Shown one piece after another: positions 35,884 to 49,466 of a stretch of DNA of 64,000 nt. How positions within the stretch are numbered: the stretch's first letter is position 1; each line of letters opens with the position of its first letter. A model generated the notes under the pieces. It saw only the letters and a list, made by a program, of their open reading frames with translations. It searched no databases and was not told the origin of the DNA. Source of the DNA: Volvox africanus (lineage: Eukaryota > Chlorophyta > Chlorophyceae > Chlamydomonadales > Volvocaceae). The position numbers and the translations under genes were made by a program. The stretch is taken from contig BSDZ01000024.1 in NCBI GenBank assembly GCA_030268105.1, positions 1,922,001 to 1,986,000 on the forward strand. The letters run 5' to 3'.

Positions 35884-37373
35884 CTTTGAGGAGCACACAG
35901 CTGTGTGCTATTTCCCGAGGAAGGCGCCGTGAATCCACCGCAGGAAAAACTAGGACGTTCTTAGCTTGTTGCGCGATATGCTTTCGCGCATGCGTTCTGC
36001 GTTCTGCTGCTATGGGTTAAAACACGGTGTTAATTGTATGTGCACGTTAAATCATATAAGCACCCCATCAACGACAATACGCCCACAGCTGAGATGATTT
36101 GCCCCCGATTACGCCAACGGTTTCCGTGTTTATACAGCTTTTACGCAGCACCACAAGCCATTACAAAACATCGTATGCGACGAAAGTCCCTCTTTCATTA
36201 TTGGCCATAATATATCATTATCTTACATGTAGCAGCTGCTGGCCTCTTGCACATGGTGATAATCGGGTCGCAATCAAGACAGTTGGAAAAAGTTCACTCC
36301 TCGCTGCCACAATTTAGTTCCTTTCGTAAAAATATAGATTATTATTTCTTACAACCTCTACCTGTATTGATTGAGTAATTAACCTTTAGCAAAAACAGCA
36401 TTTACAAGATGTATGCGTCGAATGGACTGCGCAAAGCAGCTCTGGTTTGGACGGTGGGGCCTTTGCAGGAAAATCCAAACAGTTTGGGGATGACAGAGCG
36501 ATACCGCTCTGTTCGCTGTCATCAAAACACCTCCTTTCTTGGTGCGTAATCTTTCTTCCACGGAGCTCTATTTCAGTCTGACATTTAAGCTTTAGAGCGA
36601 GTCTCAAGTCGGAAAGCTGATATATTAAAGGGCACCCCTTCCCCCGGCATCTGAATTCCCAACTACCAAGCCAGCAACCAGAGCTGAGAGGCTACTTGCT
36701 TCCGTACACCGGGGCTGGGCTACTTTCCATCGTGCTTTGGCCTTCGGGCAGCATTATTAGTCCATTTCTTTATAATAACCATTTTAAGTTCGTTACTGCA
36801 CAAATTACATCTCGCCTTTACATTGATGTCTCGGAAGGGGTGAAGCACACGAGGATATCTCCTGATGTTGATTTGGGCTCTGTTGGTGAGCATCTGAAGA
36901 GTGTCAAAATAGACAATTACCCTTAGTCTTATTACATAGGCCTGTTCTAGCTAGCCTGGAGATCCGCTGTGGGCGACATTTTTTCCAGCCCGGACATCCG
37001 TCGGATATCTTAAGCGCAAGCAGCAAGTTTACACAGAACTACCTCATACCAAAGATGTATTGTTACTGACGTAATTTGAGCTGTGGGACCTGTGGTGCCT
37101 ATCGCTCTTGAGCTATTCCTCGAGCCTTACTCGCACATTCTGTTACAACAACTAAAGATATGTGTGCCCGCTGCACACAAATATGGTAGTCTTGCAGTAC
37201 CAGTTGTACCGCAAACAATTCAAAAGCTCAGCACAGCACAGAGGTCTGACCGATACGGTTGTTCTATCACACTAATTACAACACTCCCACGCGGTCTGAC
37301 CTCAGTCGCTCCAAAACCTAACTGGAACCAAAAACACCAAATCAAAACAATCCTAAGCCGTCGCTGTATCAAC
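35884..37373. other. 5' region of the ABCG gene and flank of the copia element
   Basis: Upstream of the transporter start codon (minus strand) there is no further splice-supported exon. From about 37300 downwards the 3' flank of the copia element would be expected. A TGTTGTAA...TTGTAACA-bounded stretch near 37140-37290 could be an LTR on the minus strand, but no partner copy was seen, so it is not called. Small open frames at 36379-36607 and 36696-36926 have no recognisable content. Confidence 0.35.
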
Positions 37374-40300
37374 TCAGCAGACGCCCATAGCGCGCACGAC
37401 CTTGGAGAAATTTGGGAAAGGCAGCGGCTTGGTAAGGACATCCGCCACCATATCCTGCGACTTGCAGTACAGGAACTTAACCTCTCCTCGTGCCGCATGC
37501 TCACGAATAAAGTGTTGAAGCACATCAATGTGCTTCGACCTCGCAGTAGTTATCAAAATACTACTCATCTTTAGTGCCGCCTGGTTGTCACACTGGATCG
37601 GCACACACGGTACGCGCAGCTTCAAATCTCACGCCAGGTGGCGAAACCAAAGTGCCTCCTTAGTCGCCGCTCCACTTGCCATGTATTCTGCCTCAGCTTG
37701 ATGTGGCGACCGTTGCCTGTAGTCGGCTCGCCCAGCTTACTGCTCCACCCGCCAGGAGGAACACATATCCCGTAGTAGATCGCCTAGTGTCCACGCAACC
37801 AGCGTAGTCTGAGTCACTGTAGCCATGCAGTGTTCCCACTCTTGACTTCACCGCGTAGGTGATGCCCATATCCTTGGTATCAATCAGATACCTTAAAACA
37901 CCTTTGGCCGCCTGCCAATTCTCAACAGTAGGCCTCGACATATCGCGGGACAGTGCTCCCACTGAATAGGAAATATTTGGCCTAGTGCCCACGGACAGAT
38001 ATAATACACTGCCAACCAATTCACCGTACGGAAACTGCTGTACATCTAGCCGTTCCCCAACCACACGTAGTGCCTTTGACAACGGCACTTTGCAGGGATT
38101 TACCTCCTCCAGTCCGTATTTCGCAACTAACTCCGTTACGAACCGCTTCTGAGAGAGTGTAAGGGTGCGCTCCTTGCAATTACGATCAATTTCGTAACCT
38201 AGGAACACACGTGCCTCCCCTAGATCCCTAAAATCAAAAGCAGACATCAGCCTATTTTTTACTGCGTTCACTGTGGCCATCGATTTAGCTGCAACCAGAA
38301 GATCATCAACATAAACTAACACATAGATGCGCTCCCCTTGTATCTCCTTAAAGAACAGACCCGGATCTGCCTGCAAAACCTGGAAGCCCATTTGCTTCAG
38401 TTCTTCATGAAGTCGTGTATACCAAGCATGAGGGGCTTGTTTCAGCCCGTACAGTGACTTCTGCAACCGACACACCTTCTGCCAATTCCCTTCATCATAT
38501 CCCGGAGGCTGAAGCACATACACCTCCTCCTCCAGGATTCCGTTCAGGAACACGGTCTTCACATCCATTTGGTGCAATTCCAAATCAGCCGCCGCTACCA
38601 ACGCCATCAGCACACGCAGAGTGGTGTGCTTACTCATCGGCGCAAACACTTCGTCAAAATCCCGACCCTCCACTTGTGCGAAACCTTTTGCTACCAAATG
38701 GGCCTTATACCTGACAATCTTGCCGTTAGCGTCACGCTTGATAGTGAAAACCCACTTAACCGGCAAAGAGCGTACCCCTTTAGGCAGTTCTTCCAGGGTC
38801 CACACCTGGTTCGCCCTCAGACACGCAACCTCTTCATCCATTGCCTGTTTCCACATCTGGGATGCGGATGATGCCATGGCTTCATCATATGTCCGAGGTA
38901 CTTCTGGTTGCGTGGCCACTACCGCCAAATTCAAACGTTCCCTCGGTATGCATCGGTTCACTCGAGCTGCCCTTGCCATCGGGAGATGCCTCCGGGGAAG
39001 CCTCCACCGGACCGGGACTGGAGCCGGAGCCAGTGTTGGGATCTTCGGATGGAGACCCACTCCCATCCCCCCCTGGTGAGGCTCCCACGTTCTCCTCATT
39101 CTCATCCGCATCATCCTCAAACTCCAGGCTGTTGTATCTCTGTTGTGTCAACCCAGCAAAGGCTCGACCGAAAGATGACCATCTTGGCTCAATCTTTGAC
39201 ACTATCCGTAGATACCCCAGGATACTACAATTATCCCCCTTCTCATGGATGTGTCCTCACATCCCAGGGCCAGGGTGCGCCACGTCCTGGAAGGAAAGAT
39301 CCCACACAAGGCATCAGAATCCCACATCGACCAGGTATGCGCGTTCAACCTGCAGTCCATGGGATTCGAATCTGAATCAGTCCTCGAACCGTCTCGATAC
39401 CATTGGTGTATCTCTGTTGTGTCAACCCAGCAAAGGCTTGATCGAAAGATGCCGATGACGGCCCAATCTTTGACACTATCCGTAGATACCCCAGGATACT
39501 ACACAGGCCACTCTCATCATCATCGCTGTCAGAATCACTAACATCGATCAGTGGGGGTGCTTCCTCATCATCGCAATCCTCCACTAGTACGTACTGCTTA
39601 TTTGGGCGCGGTACGCCCTCCCATCCAAAATTGGACTCATCAGAGATGACATCACGCGCGACCTTAACACGTCCATCTGATAGCATGACCCGGTACGCCT
39701 TCAGACCCCCATACCCTACAAAGACCTTTTGCGGACATGGGGTCAAGCTTCATGCGCTCACTATCCGAAATTCGAATGTATGCACGACACCCAAACACGC
39801 GCAGATTTGACACATCGGGTATATCAAATATCATTACTTGATGGATTATGTCATAATGGTGTCGTGCATCGATGTTGACTACAAGTCAAACATATTTGAC
39901 TGACAGCGCGATGTCACAAGTAACGGTGCGGGATGCTATTCTAGCTAGATATACGCGGATATATCCCACTAGCATGCTTGTGTCACATTTGCTCATACTT
40001 CGGTAGACTCGGGTCTACCGCTGCATGGGCGGCGATCGAACCGTGGTACAACACCAGCTCCCTCTTCAGGGCCTTGACTGAAAACAAGTTGATGTGAACT
40101 ACGTGGACCTGCTGCACCGTCACGTCCACATCGTAACGGTCAGAGATAAACGTTACCGTCCCCATCCCCGATGGACGAACCAAGCGCTGATCAGCGAAAG
40201 ATGGTATCACACACCGCCCCCACAGGTGTGAAAGCCGCCAAGCCTTCTGACGAGGTGGTGACATGAGCCTCAGCTCCAGTGTCCACCACCCGCTCCCTGG

Positions 40301-40735
40301 AGCCATCTGCAGGCCCAGGATGAATGAGTTGATTGATGCGATGAGGTGCCGATGCTGTCCCGGCACCTGGCCCTGCACCGGCGGCTGCACCTGCTGCTGC
40401 CCAGCTTGCCGCCACGCCAACTCATCGGCTTGGCGCTGCAAACAGTTTTAAATTGTGTGGCCCGGCTCCTTGCAATAAAAACACTTGCCCACTTGCCCTC
40501 CCGCCATCGCGGTCGTTGCACTGCTGGCCGCGGCCGCCACGTCCATTTCGACTCCTACGGTCACCGCGGCCACTTCGGCCACCGCTGTCGTTGTTGCTGG
40601 CATAGCTTGTACTGGCTATCGTGACCTCATTTTCTTGCTGTCCGCTGGCAATGTCACTCTCCGCTGTCAGCAACGGAGCCAGAAGCTGTTGGTACTTGGT
40701 GATGTTGGAGTCGTGGGCGAGAACCGTCCTGTGTT
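37374..40735 (-). mobile_element. degenerate Ty1/copia LTR retrotransposon
   Basis: In minus-strand order: a basic Gly/Arg-rich gag tail (40673-40480), a zinc knuckle (CFYCKEPGHT) interrupted by a stop before its last Cys, and a retropepsin site (VVDTGAEAHVT near 40300). Then come a fragment of the integrase C-terminal region (NLRVFGCRAYIRIS near 39800, FVGYGGLKAYRV near 39700), a reverse transcriptase (39120-37693: LVAKGFAQVEGRDF, then VYVDDLLVAAKS), and an RNase H (AEAEYMAS, then CDNQAALKMSS). The gene order PR-INT-RT-RH identifies copia. It is dead: a one-base frameshift and a stop in RNase H, most of the integrase core missing between about 39830 and 39985, and a 374-bp insertion. No flanking LTR pair was identified. 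Confidence 0.88.
39130..39503 (-). mobile_element. TRIM (miniature LTR retrotransposon) nested in the copia element
   Basis: Two 100-bp direct repeats, 39130-39229 and 39404-39503, differ at about nine positions and both start TG and end CA. On the minus strand the 5' LTR (39503-39404) is followed at once by TGGTATCGAGAC, which resembles the primer-binding site for initiator tRNA-Met. The other LTR is preceded by a polypurine tract (GAGAAGGGGGATAA). The element is flanked by the 5-bp duplication CAGGC (39125-39129 and 39504-39508). It has no coding capacity. Removing it and one CAGGC makes the copia frame continuous across the site, so it inserted after the copia did. Confidence 0.88.
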
Positions 40736-41187
40736 GTACTCACTACGAAGACCACCAAGGACGTGGCTGATGGACAAGGTATGGCTGATAGTCCAGGAAC
40801 TCGGATATGATCCCATGGATCGCCCTCAGTATGCGGAGTGCAAGTCTGCGTGGGATCTTTGGGAGGCTATCAGGAAGATTTACAAACAGGTCACCAAGGC
40901 CAGCATAATGCAGACAGTCCAAAAGTTGAAGAACTTCAAGATGCTTCCAGATAAGTTAATACAAGCTTACTTTACCAGATTTGTGATTCTGGATGGCGAA
41001 AGGTGGCCGGCTTTGGGAGCTACTGAAGCCTTTCAGTGACGGCTTCCTAGATCATAATATGATGTTACATGTCGTGCGATGTTACTTGAATTTACAAGGT
41101 CCACCGTGGCTGCATAAGGTCATGGGCGCAGGTTGGACCTCGGCACGAAGTGGGACGAGATGGGCGAAATTCCCAACTAATCTGTAG
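40736..41187 (+). pseudogene. copia-type gag fragment, opposite orientation
   Basis: On the plus strand 40740-41037 reads WLIVQELGYDPMD, then SAWDLWEAIRKIY and ASIMQTVQKLKNFKMLPD, the layout of the gag domain of copia elements (a Trp-rich start, then a helix around AWDLWEAI). The frame shifts near 41020 and continues to a stop at 41185-41187. It abuts the minus-strand copia near 40735 but points the other way, so either part of the element was inverted or two elements lie head to head. Confidence 0.6.
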
Positions 41188-42383
41188 AACTAAGCGTCCT
41201 GCCCAGTACATCCTTGACAGATCTTTTTATAATTAATGCCCGAAGGAGGAAACCAATAACATTTCTTCATACAACCACCCTTGTCCTGCAGCAAACCGGC
41301 TGCGTGTAAACCGACGAGGACGACGCAACGGTTAAGACTTTAACTAGCATTGCAACTTAGTAGAAGTTATTCGCCCGGCTTCCAGTTTTCCACCGGTACA
41401 CCTGTTTGGCAAAAATCTTAACCGCACACATGTCGCCATCCAAAGGCTTCCAGGCGGATGACGCAGACCCTGAGCCAAGTGCTCAGGTCAACAAAGATGC
41501 CTCAGTGAAGTTACGGCGGGATCGCGTTTCACGACTTTTAGCAAGCCACCCGGTCTATAATGATGACAAGAACATCGAAAAATGAGTCCGGCTAGGCTTC
41601 AGCGCGTCAGGGTGGCGTCTCCTTGCCGCAATTGTGGGTGTCGCGACGCCTCAGACAAGGCCATGAGCCAGGCTATGAACGTCCTGATCTATGAACCAGA
41701 CTTGGATCAGATTGGCTGCTTACTTCCACCATTTGGTGTAGTGTTTAGTAGGGTGTATGTGATCTAGGCGACACCGAGGACATTGACAGATGGCACGAAC
41801 GGTGTTCATCAATGGGATGTTCCTTATCATTGTAACGTGTTGTGCCTCAGGATCAGAAGGCCGCAGACACGAAAATGTTTTTTCTAAATGTGTGTTCGCC
41901 ATGCCTTTTTATTTTCTTTAATGTCAGCAGCAGCATCGCATGTTTCCGTCCTTTGAGTCACACCTCTCCTGGCTCGCTCGTGCGGGGTTCGGGCCTTTCG
42001 GGCTTATTAAGCCTGTACCATCCAACAACGATCACCTCGTCCTTACTCTATGTCATGGTACGAAGACAGTTAAATGTCATAGCTGATACTCAGCAATCCT
42101 GGCGGTGTATGATTCTAACAATTTGAGAAATTCCGAAGTCGTACATCAAAACGAACCTAACGAGCGAGATAACCATAACATGCGACATGCTGCGTCTTTT
42201 TTTATTGCTTGTTGTACTTCCAAACCTTTACAAAACCGTCAGGTCTGCCAAATGAGATTGCTTATCTAACCAAGGCCTCGTTTAGGCTGGAACCTGCACT
42301 TAATTGCATCTCGCCCCTCACTATCGCGTAACGCATCGCTTCACCTTTTTAAGGAAAATAGGTATTTATAAGAAAAGAACTGA
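41188..42383. other. non-coding interval before the endopeptidase gene
   Basis: No splice-supported gene. A 51-codon plus-strand frame at 41430-41585 (starts MSPSKGFQADDADPEPS, basic end) is the only stretch with protein-like composition. It may be a further piece of decayed retroelement. The promoter of the endopeptidase must lie here. TATTTATA near 42363 is close to the start codon but too close to be a conventional TATA box. Confidence 0.35.
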
Positions 42384-42870
42384 ATGCATGCCTGCAATAC
42401 AGGAAGCGCGCTCGGCGTTCGTTTGGCCCGCTCCGGGCCTTTCGTTTGCGATGTCGCGCGGAGGCTCCCGGGGACATCATCTGCCGCGCGCTTCCCACCC
42501 CATATATTACCTTTAACGTCACTTACGACAGTGCCATGTTTAGCGCCAGATCCTGCAAGAGCTCCTTGGAGCATATCGTCACGGTTCAAATCCACGTTCC
42601 AGCGCTCTGCAGCCCTCAGATCAGGCCCCATGCCTCGTCCACTACGGGGGCCCTGCTCCGGGTACTGGAGTACGGCCCGGCGGCCTCCCCTGCTGCCACT
42701 GCCCCATTTTGTCACAGGCGTTCGGGGAGCAGGTGGGTTAGTAGGAACCGGGATTTGCGGTTGCGGTGGTTGTGGTGGCGGTTTGGCGCTCTGGGTCTCT
42801 GTGTGAGGTGATTGCGCACGGACGGAAGGAAGCACCCGTGGGGCACCCAGCCGCGCGGACATACAGGCAC

Positions 42871-42901
<31 letters not shown>

Positions 42902-44092
42902 GGCATACAGGCACACAGACAGACAGACAGACATTTGCAAGGTTAGGTTAATCACGGGGGCTTCCATCCCTGCCCGGGATTAAAGCATCCTTATGTGATT
43001 TATACATCTATGTCGTACTATCTTAATGTTTAACCTCATCCTTCAATTCTGCTCTCCCGCCACCGTGTACCATGTTACTGCAGCCGGTGTTGTTGCCGCC
43101 AGCAGCGAGTCAGGCGAGGCACAGGTAGCGCAGTCGCCTGCTGGGCCTGATGCCATAGCCCTGGATGCAGCGGCGGCGGCGGCGGTGGAAGTCCTGACCT
43201 TCCAACCGTTACCGTTAAGCACCACAACGGGCGGCACGCCCATACACGCCGGAAGCCCTAACGGCTACAAACTTCCCCCTTTGGAAATTGCGGCGATTGT
43301 GGACGCCCCAGCACAACCATCCTTGTCGTACTCACCAGACAGAAAGACGGTACGACACCGTTCGGACCGCGGAGTCGTACACAATACCAAATTAAGCTTT
43401 AGGGACCAATCTGCCTGTAAATTACATAGCCTTTGCGTGTGTGTGTCGTACACCATAGACACAGGCAGCACTGCTGTTGCTTACATTGGTTTTCGAAGTG
43501 TGAGTTAAGTACCCCATGTCCGCAGTCACCTTCGGGAGGGGGAGCTGCTGAGAGTTGCGGTAACCAATGGAAAGTTGCAACCGTATTGCGGAGTACGGCA
43601 GAGCCGCAGCTCTCCAGTGCCGTACTGATTTGCTCATTGCTGTAGATCTTCACATCGCCGTCGATCACCCTCCCTCTCCCGCTTTTTCAATCTCTCCCTC
43701 CCTCCCTCTGTGTGTGTGTGTGTGTTTCGTGGCCCCTCCGCAGTTCCTTCAGCTAACGCGGCCGCCCTCCCTGCCGCCAATCTTTGAAATGTCGCGGCCC
43801 GAACTGAAGCTGGCTGGTTTGCGAGTGGACCCGGAGCTGTATTCGCGCAGCAAGATGAGCTACTACACGGGTGGGTGAGGTCGGGCAGCAAACCTTTATA
43901 TAATATATACATATCCCCTGCGCTGTGGCTCGGTCCGGTCAGGACCCCCGGTGCTCGTCTTTGGAGGGCGAGTCGCCCACAGTGTAACACCCATACATAT
44001 ATATATATACAGTATTGTTAAGGGTTTTATATGTAACCCTATGTATATATGCTGTACAGATGTATACATACTCATATATTATATGTACACAC

Positions 44093-44130
<38 letters not shown>

Positions 44131-47100
44131 GTGTGTGTGTGATTATATGGATATGGGTTTGAGCTGATCCCACATCCCTGTCCGTCCCACGCCCCGTCCT
44201 CCCTCCCGCATCCCCCGTCCCCCGTCAAACCCTTCCATCATCCCGAGTAATAGCTCCATTCGATAATCGTAAATTTTTATTACATTATTTATATCCTTAT
44301 GACTTGGAGCTCAAATTCGGTAAGGAACTTGTCCCTGCGCTATTCCCTCGTTGCCTGAACAGGCATCTCCATCGTTCCCGCCACTGAGGTGGTTCCCGCG
44401 CCACCCGGCAAGTGCCATGAGCTGGTTGGCTTTCCCGCTGGATCCTGGATCAACTACGTTAGCTGGAGTCCCGACGGAACCCACATCGCCTTTACGGTAC
44501 GTGCCGTACGGTGTATCAGTAACAATGCAAAAAGAATGCACCGTACAGTGTACTCCCACACTGTACGGATGGGCGGGTTTGTGAATGTTCGAGGGCTGAG
44601 ACAGACAGTCAAACTTACGGATGCGTTTTCTGTCTGAAGTTTGGAATTTCCGCCCCACGAGGGGGGGTCGTTGATATGTCCCGGCCCACTGCTGATGCCG
44701 ACGCCGACGCCGACGCCGACGATGAAGAACACGTCCTCACCACCACACTGGGCAACCCCAGCCGCACCGCTTTGTTTCCGCCGTTACTCAGGCTCGCAGC
44801 CCCGGCGGCCCGGGGGACCCGCCACGGGGTCCCCTGGAGCTCTGGCTCGCAGATCCCACCACCGGCACCTGCCGGCCGGCGCTTCGGACGCCGATGCCAA
44901 CAGTGCCGGCACCGGCGGCGTCCATGCCGTTAGGATTGCCGTACCGCGGTTTAAACACCGTATTTGATGATTATGTCTGGTTGGATGACGACACATTGGT
45001 GGTGGCGGTGCTCCCGGAGGGCCTTATGGCGCCGCCGCCGCGGCCAGTGACCCCCCCGGGACCAAAGATCAGTGATAACAGTGCTGGCAAGAAGGCGCAG
45101 AACCGCACGTGGCCGGATCTCTTGAAGGTAGGGATGAGAGACAGGCGGGGAGGGTGGCAGGGGAAGAATGCGGGGAGGGGAAAGGGAATCAGGGAATACG
45201 TAGTGTTAGTGGAGGTGGGGATGAGGGATGGGGCCACCGAGTAATGCACTGAAACAACACACACGTCCTTGCATACACAAATACATGCATAGGACTTGTC
45301 ATCCTCGTTTTATGTACAGGTGTGTGAAAATGTGTATGGGTGCGTCGTGCGGCATAAGTGTTGCCTCAAGTAACACACGTACACACGTTGAAACGCATAC
45401 ATATATTCGTGCCGTACAGGATGAGTACGACATGGCGGTATTTGAGCACTACGGAGTCAGTGAGCTGCTGCAGCTGGATGTACGGACAGGGAAGGCGGTG
45501 GTCATAGGGCCCCCAAGGATGTACATCGAGTAAGCGAAGGGAGGTGGTGGTAAGGGTGTCGTAGGTTGCGGAGGGTTTCGGAGGAGCGTTTGACGTGCGC
45601 ATGTTTGGGGCGTGACAAACGTGACGTGGCGCCTGTCAATGGGATTGTGTTACCGCGGATTTCATTATATCTGTTTCCATTACCACAGGGCCCTTGTCGA
45701 GGTGCGTGTAAGGATATAAAGGCATCGGTGTGTATTTCCCCTCCCCCTCCCCCGTCTCACCTTCGTCCCCGTCATCACCCACCATGGCAGGGTCGACCCC
45801 TCGCCCGATGGCCGCTTTCTGCTTGTCACCTGGCTGGAACGGCCGTACAGTACTGCAGTGCCGTGTGGCAGGTTCCCTCGTCGTACACAGTTGTGGTGCC
45901 GAGACGGCACATTGGTGAGTGTGTAGGACGCGGCTGCCAGGAAAGTATCTACCGCAGTGATGTGACGATACAGATTAGCAATATAGCCATGGGACTCTTT
46001 TGGTGGGAAATTCATATATTACATACATGTGCCGTACTTACAATGTGCAATTATGACGTAGCCCCTTTTGTCCCGTCCATCCCAGTCCTCCCCTCTCCTC
46101 TGGTATGCATCATTTGGTTTCGGAACTTGGATTCAGGTTCGTGAACTCGCCGCGTTGCCATTGGCCGAGGACATTCCAATCGCCTTCAACAGCTGCAGGG
46201 CCGGACCTAGGTGGGTCAGTGGGTCGGTGATTGGGTCCGGTGGGTCCATGGGTCGGTGGATATGATGTTGTACGGCCAAGGAATATGCTTCTCATGCATG
46301 CATACTGCTGCCGTACTTGGGTTAAAACCACTGTACGTACGTGTTGCCGTACCTCTTCTTGTAGGGGCATCAGCTGGCGGGATGACGCGCCCGCAGAAAT
46401 ATACTGGATAGAGGCACAGGTGAGAGGGGAATTACCCTGCCGTACATTATCCGTACATATCAATTTGTTGGGCGGTTGAATCTCCCTGTCCGCCCGTATG
46501 TTCGTGCCTCCCAATCGTACATCACTCTGAACTTGTGTTCATATTGGAAATCGTCATTGTCGTACAGGATGGCGGGGACCCCGCTGTGGATGTGTCCCCC
46601 CGTGATGTCGTACTGGCGCTCACGGCGGACGACGCCGCCAACAAGCCTGACGTACAGCCCCGCCAGCTGGCCTCCACGGACTTGCGTTGCGGTGGAGTGG
46701 CGTGGTGGGTTTCGGAGCATGACAGCTCATGCATCCTCGTGACGCTCCCGGGGGCGTGTGTGTATGTGGTCGTGCAACAGGTAGCAACAGATGGTGTCAA
46801 CAGCGCATTTAAGGAAGGTGTTGGCGGGGGGGGATCATTGGGGGTTCTGGGGAATGGTCTGGTGGGTTGAAGGGGTTAAGAGGTCAGAGAGAATGTGCAA
46901 TTATTGAGCCGCTTAAGCGGAGAGGGACTTCATTACGGCAACCGGGAAATATACTATGGCTAATACCTAACCACGAACAACCAACAACTAACAACTACCC
47001 CCCTGTTCAACCCTTAATTGCCATTTCTCGAACTTATTGCTGAATATGTAGCGTGTACGAAATAATATATAATAACTAATCTACAAAACAAATTTTGCTT

Positions 47101-49429
47101 TGATATGATATATGAATATACATAATGTGGTAACATCGCACATTCATGATCTGATTTGATCTGATATATAACGCACGTCGTAGTTAATGTATGAAATGAG
47201 CTCAGGCTGGCAATGAACTCCCCCCCCTGCTGCTCATCCTCCCCCATCCGGTTAGTCAAATCATACTTTATAGCGGCGTCTTTACACCAGCAGTATCAAG
47301 TCCCGTGTATTCGTCTTTCCCCCGCCCCCTGCTGCTGCTGCTACTGCTACTGCCGGCAGTCCTCTTCACCCTCTCCGGTCCCGTCCTGCTCCGCTCTCCG
47401 CGCAGCCTCCCCCCCATCACGAACCCCCACCACGAACCCCCATCACGAACCCCCATCACGACCCAACCTGCCTGCCCGTTCAGGTGTGACGGCGATCTGG
47501 CCATTCTGTTCGAGTCCTGGTACAAGACGCGGAGGAGTGTGTGGTGGCGGTTCTCCCCCGACCAACCCCACCTGCCTAAAACTGTCATCTTCGATAGGTG
47601 GGTTGCCCCGTTGGGGGGGTGGCTTCGGTGGTTGAGGACGTCCAACTGAGCCACAACCACCGCACGCGATCACGACAAACACGGCGTGGAAAGCGTGTCA
47701 TAACCCCCTTCCCCCTTTCTCCCCCGTATCCCATCCCTCCATCTTTGCCTCCGGGGTACGGCACTGTGTTTTTCTGCGACATGTGTGCACGAAATAGGAA
47801 TTACGAGGACGTATACGGCGACCCGGGATCTCCGCTTACTCGCCGTACGCGCTGGGGCACGTACGCCATCGCCCGGGTTACCCCTGATCCCGTCACTCTG
47901 GCGGCGCTGAGGGAGGCCGCTGCCGCCGCCGCAACGGCAGCGGCAGCGGCGGCGACGGCTGCGCCACCTGCAGACGCACCCACGGGCAGCGATGCAACCC
48001 CCCTCCCCGCCAGCGGTGGAAGCAGCGGTGGCGTTCGCAAGGTCGTGACGGCGGCCGGGTTGGGTTCCGGAGCGGGCACCTGGCTACTGATGTCGGGGAG
48101 TGGAGCCAGTCCGGAGGGAAATAAGCCCTTCCTGGAGCTGATGCACCTGGAGAGCGGTGAGGACGGGATGGCTGCCTCCGATACGCTTACACATACACAT
48201 ACACATACACATACACAAACGTACCCTCCTTCGTCCATTAAGACCTATTTAGTTCTGCTGCGTCATCCAAAGGTTCAAAATCTCATCGGCTCCAAAACAC
48301 AGCAATGCAGCGGCCTCGCCGCCTCACTGCCACTTCACCTCCACCCCTCCAAACCCCTAAGCGCCTCCATCAACCCCCCCCCCTTCCCCCCTCCCCCCTC
48401 CCCCCCGGAGGCCAGGTGAGACACACCGGTTGTGGCAGAGCCGACCTCCCCACTACGAGGCGATGGGCTCGTTGATGAGCGACACCGACCCCGAGGCCCC
48501 CTTGACTGTCGAGGTGTGTGTGTGGGGGGGGGGGGAACGAGAGTCCAGGGTGGGGAGGGAGGGGACAGACTACATCGGTACTGCAGACAAACACACACAC
48601 ACTCACTCACATGCTCACACATACACATACATGCACGCAGACACATCTAGACGTGCTCACAGACATACACACTGAGTTACGGCGGATACACTGGCCACTC
48701 AGGAACACAACTTCCCTCACATCGCATCCTTTTCGACCACAATTTCCTCCCCCCCCCGGCCCTGTTGATTCCACTTCCCTTCATCCCCACCCGCTACTCC
48801 CCGCCACTCCCGGGTACTCCCCGCCCCACCCGGCCCGCCCACTCCCCGCTCAGGGCATGTCTCTGATGTTGAGTCGGGAGAGCGCCGCAGACCCCCCCCA
48901 GTCCTTCCTCACCACCTTCCACGACGCGGGTCGACAATGTGACGAGCGTCGCGTGACGGACTTCCCACATCCCTACCCGCAGGTACGATATTCGGACACT
49001 TGTACGGCCGTAAGAATATAAATATATACATATAACCTTTCACAGTCACCAAAAAACTCTCATGTACTCTTGCATTAACTGTCCATACTTAGATGGCTTC
49101 TTTCCGTTACGCTCTACGGGGGAATAACCACCTCTCACTGACTTCGTAACTGATATTTCTTGGCGTTGACTTTCCCGCAGCTTCGCGAGCTGAGGCGCGA
49201 AGTGCTTCGCTACCCGCGATCAGACGGAGTGATGCTCACCGCGACGCTCTACCTTCCGCCCGGGTACGACCAAGCGACCCATGGGCCACTACCCTGCATC
49301 GTGTGGGCATACCCCCGCGAGTACAAGACTAAGGTGGGTGGCGGGAGGAGGGAGACGCGTCGTACATAGTGCCAGACCGAGTGACGCGTGAGGGGTCGCG
49401 CAAGCGGTGTATGTGTATGCGTATGCGTA

Positions 49430-49466
<37 letters not shown>

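Noticed and set aside
37140..37290. Possible LTR of the copia element
   Set aside because: Ends resemble TG...CA, but no second copy or target duplication was found in the window.
42341..42967. Minus-strand 208-aa frame with a GTAAGT donor near 42529
   Set aside because: It overlaps the first exon of the endopeptidase, which fits in phase with the rest of that gene. No downstream minus-strand exon was found, and part of it is a GACA microsatellite.
46568..46870. Endopeptidase exon 10 read past 46704
   Set aside because: Ending at the GTGGGT donor at 46705 restores the conserved Trp and joins to CDGDLAILFESW. The read-through peptide has no family match.
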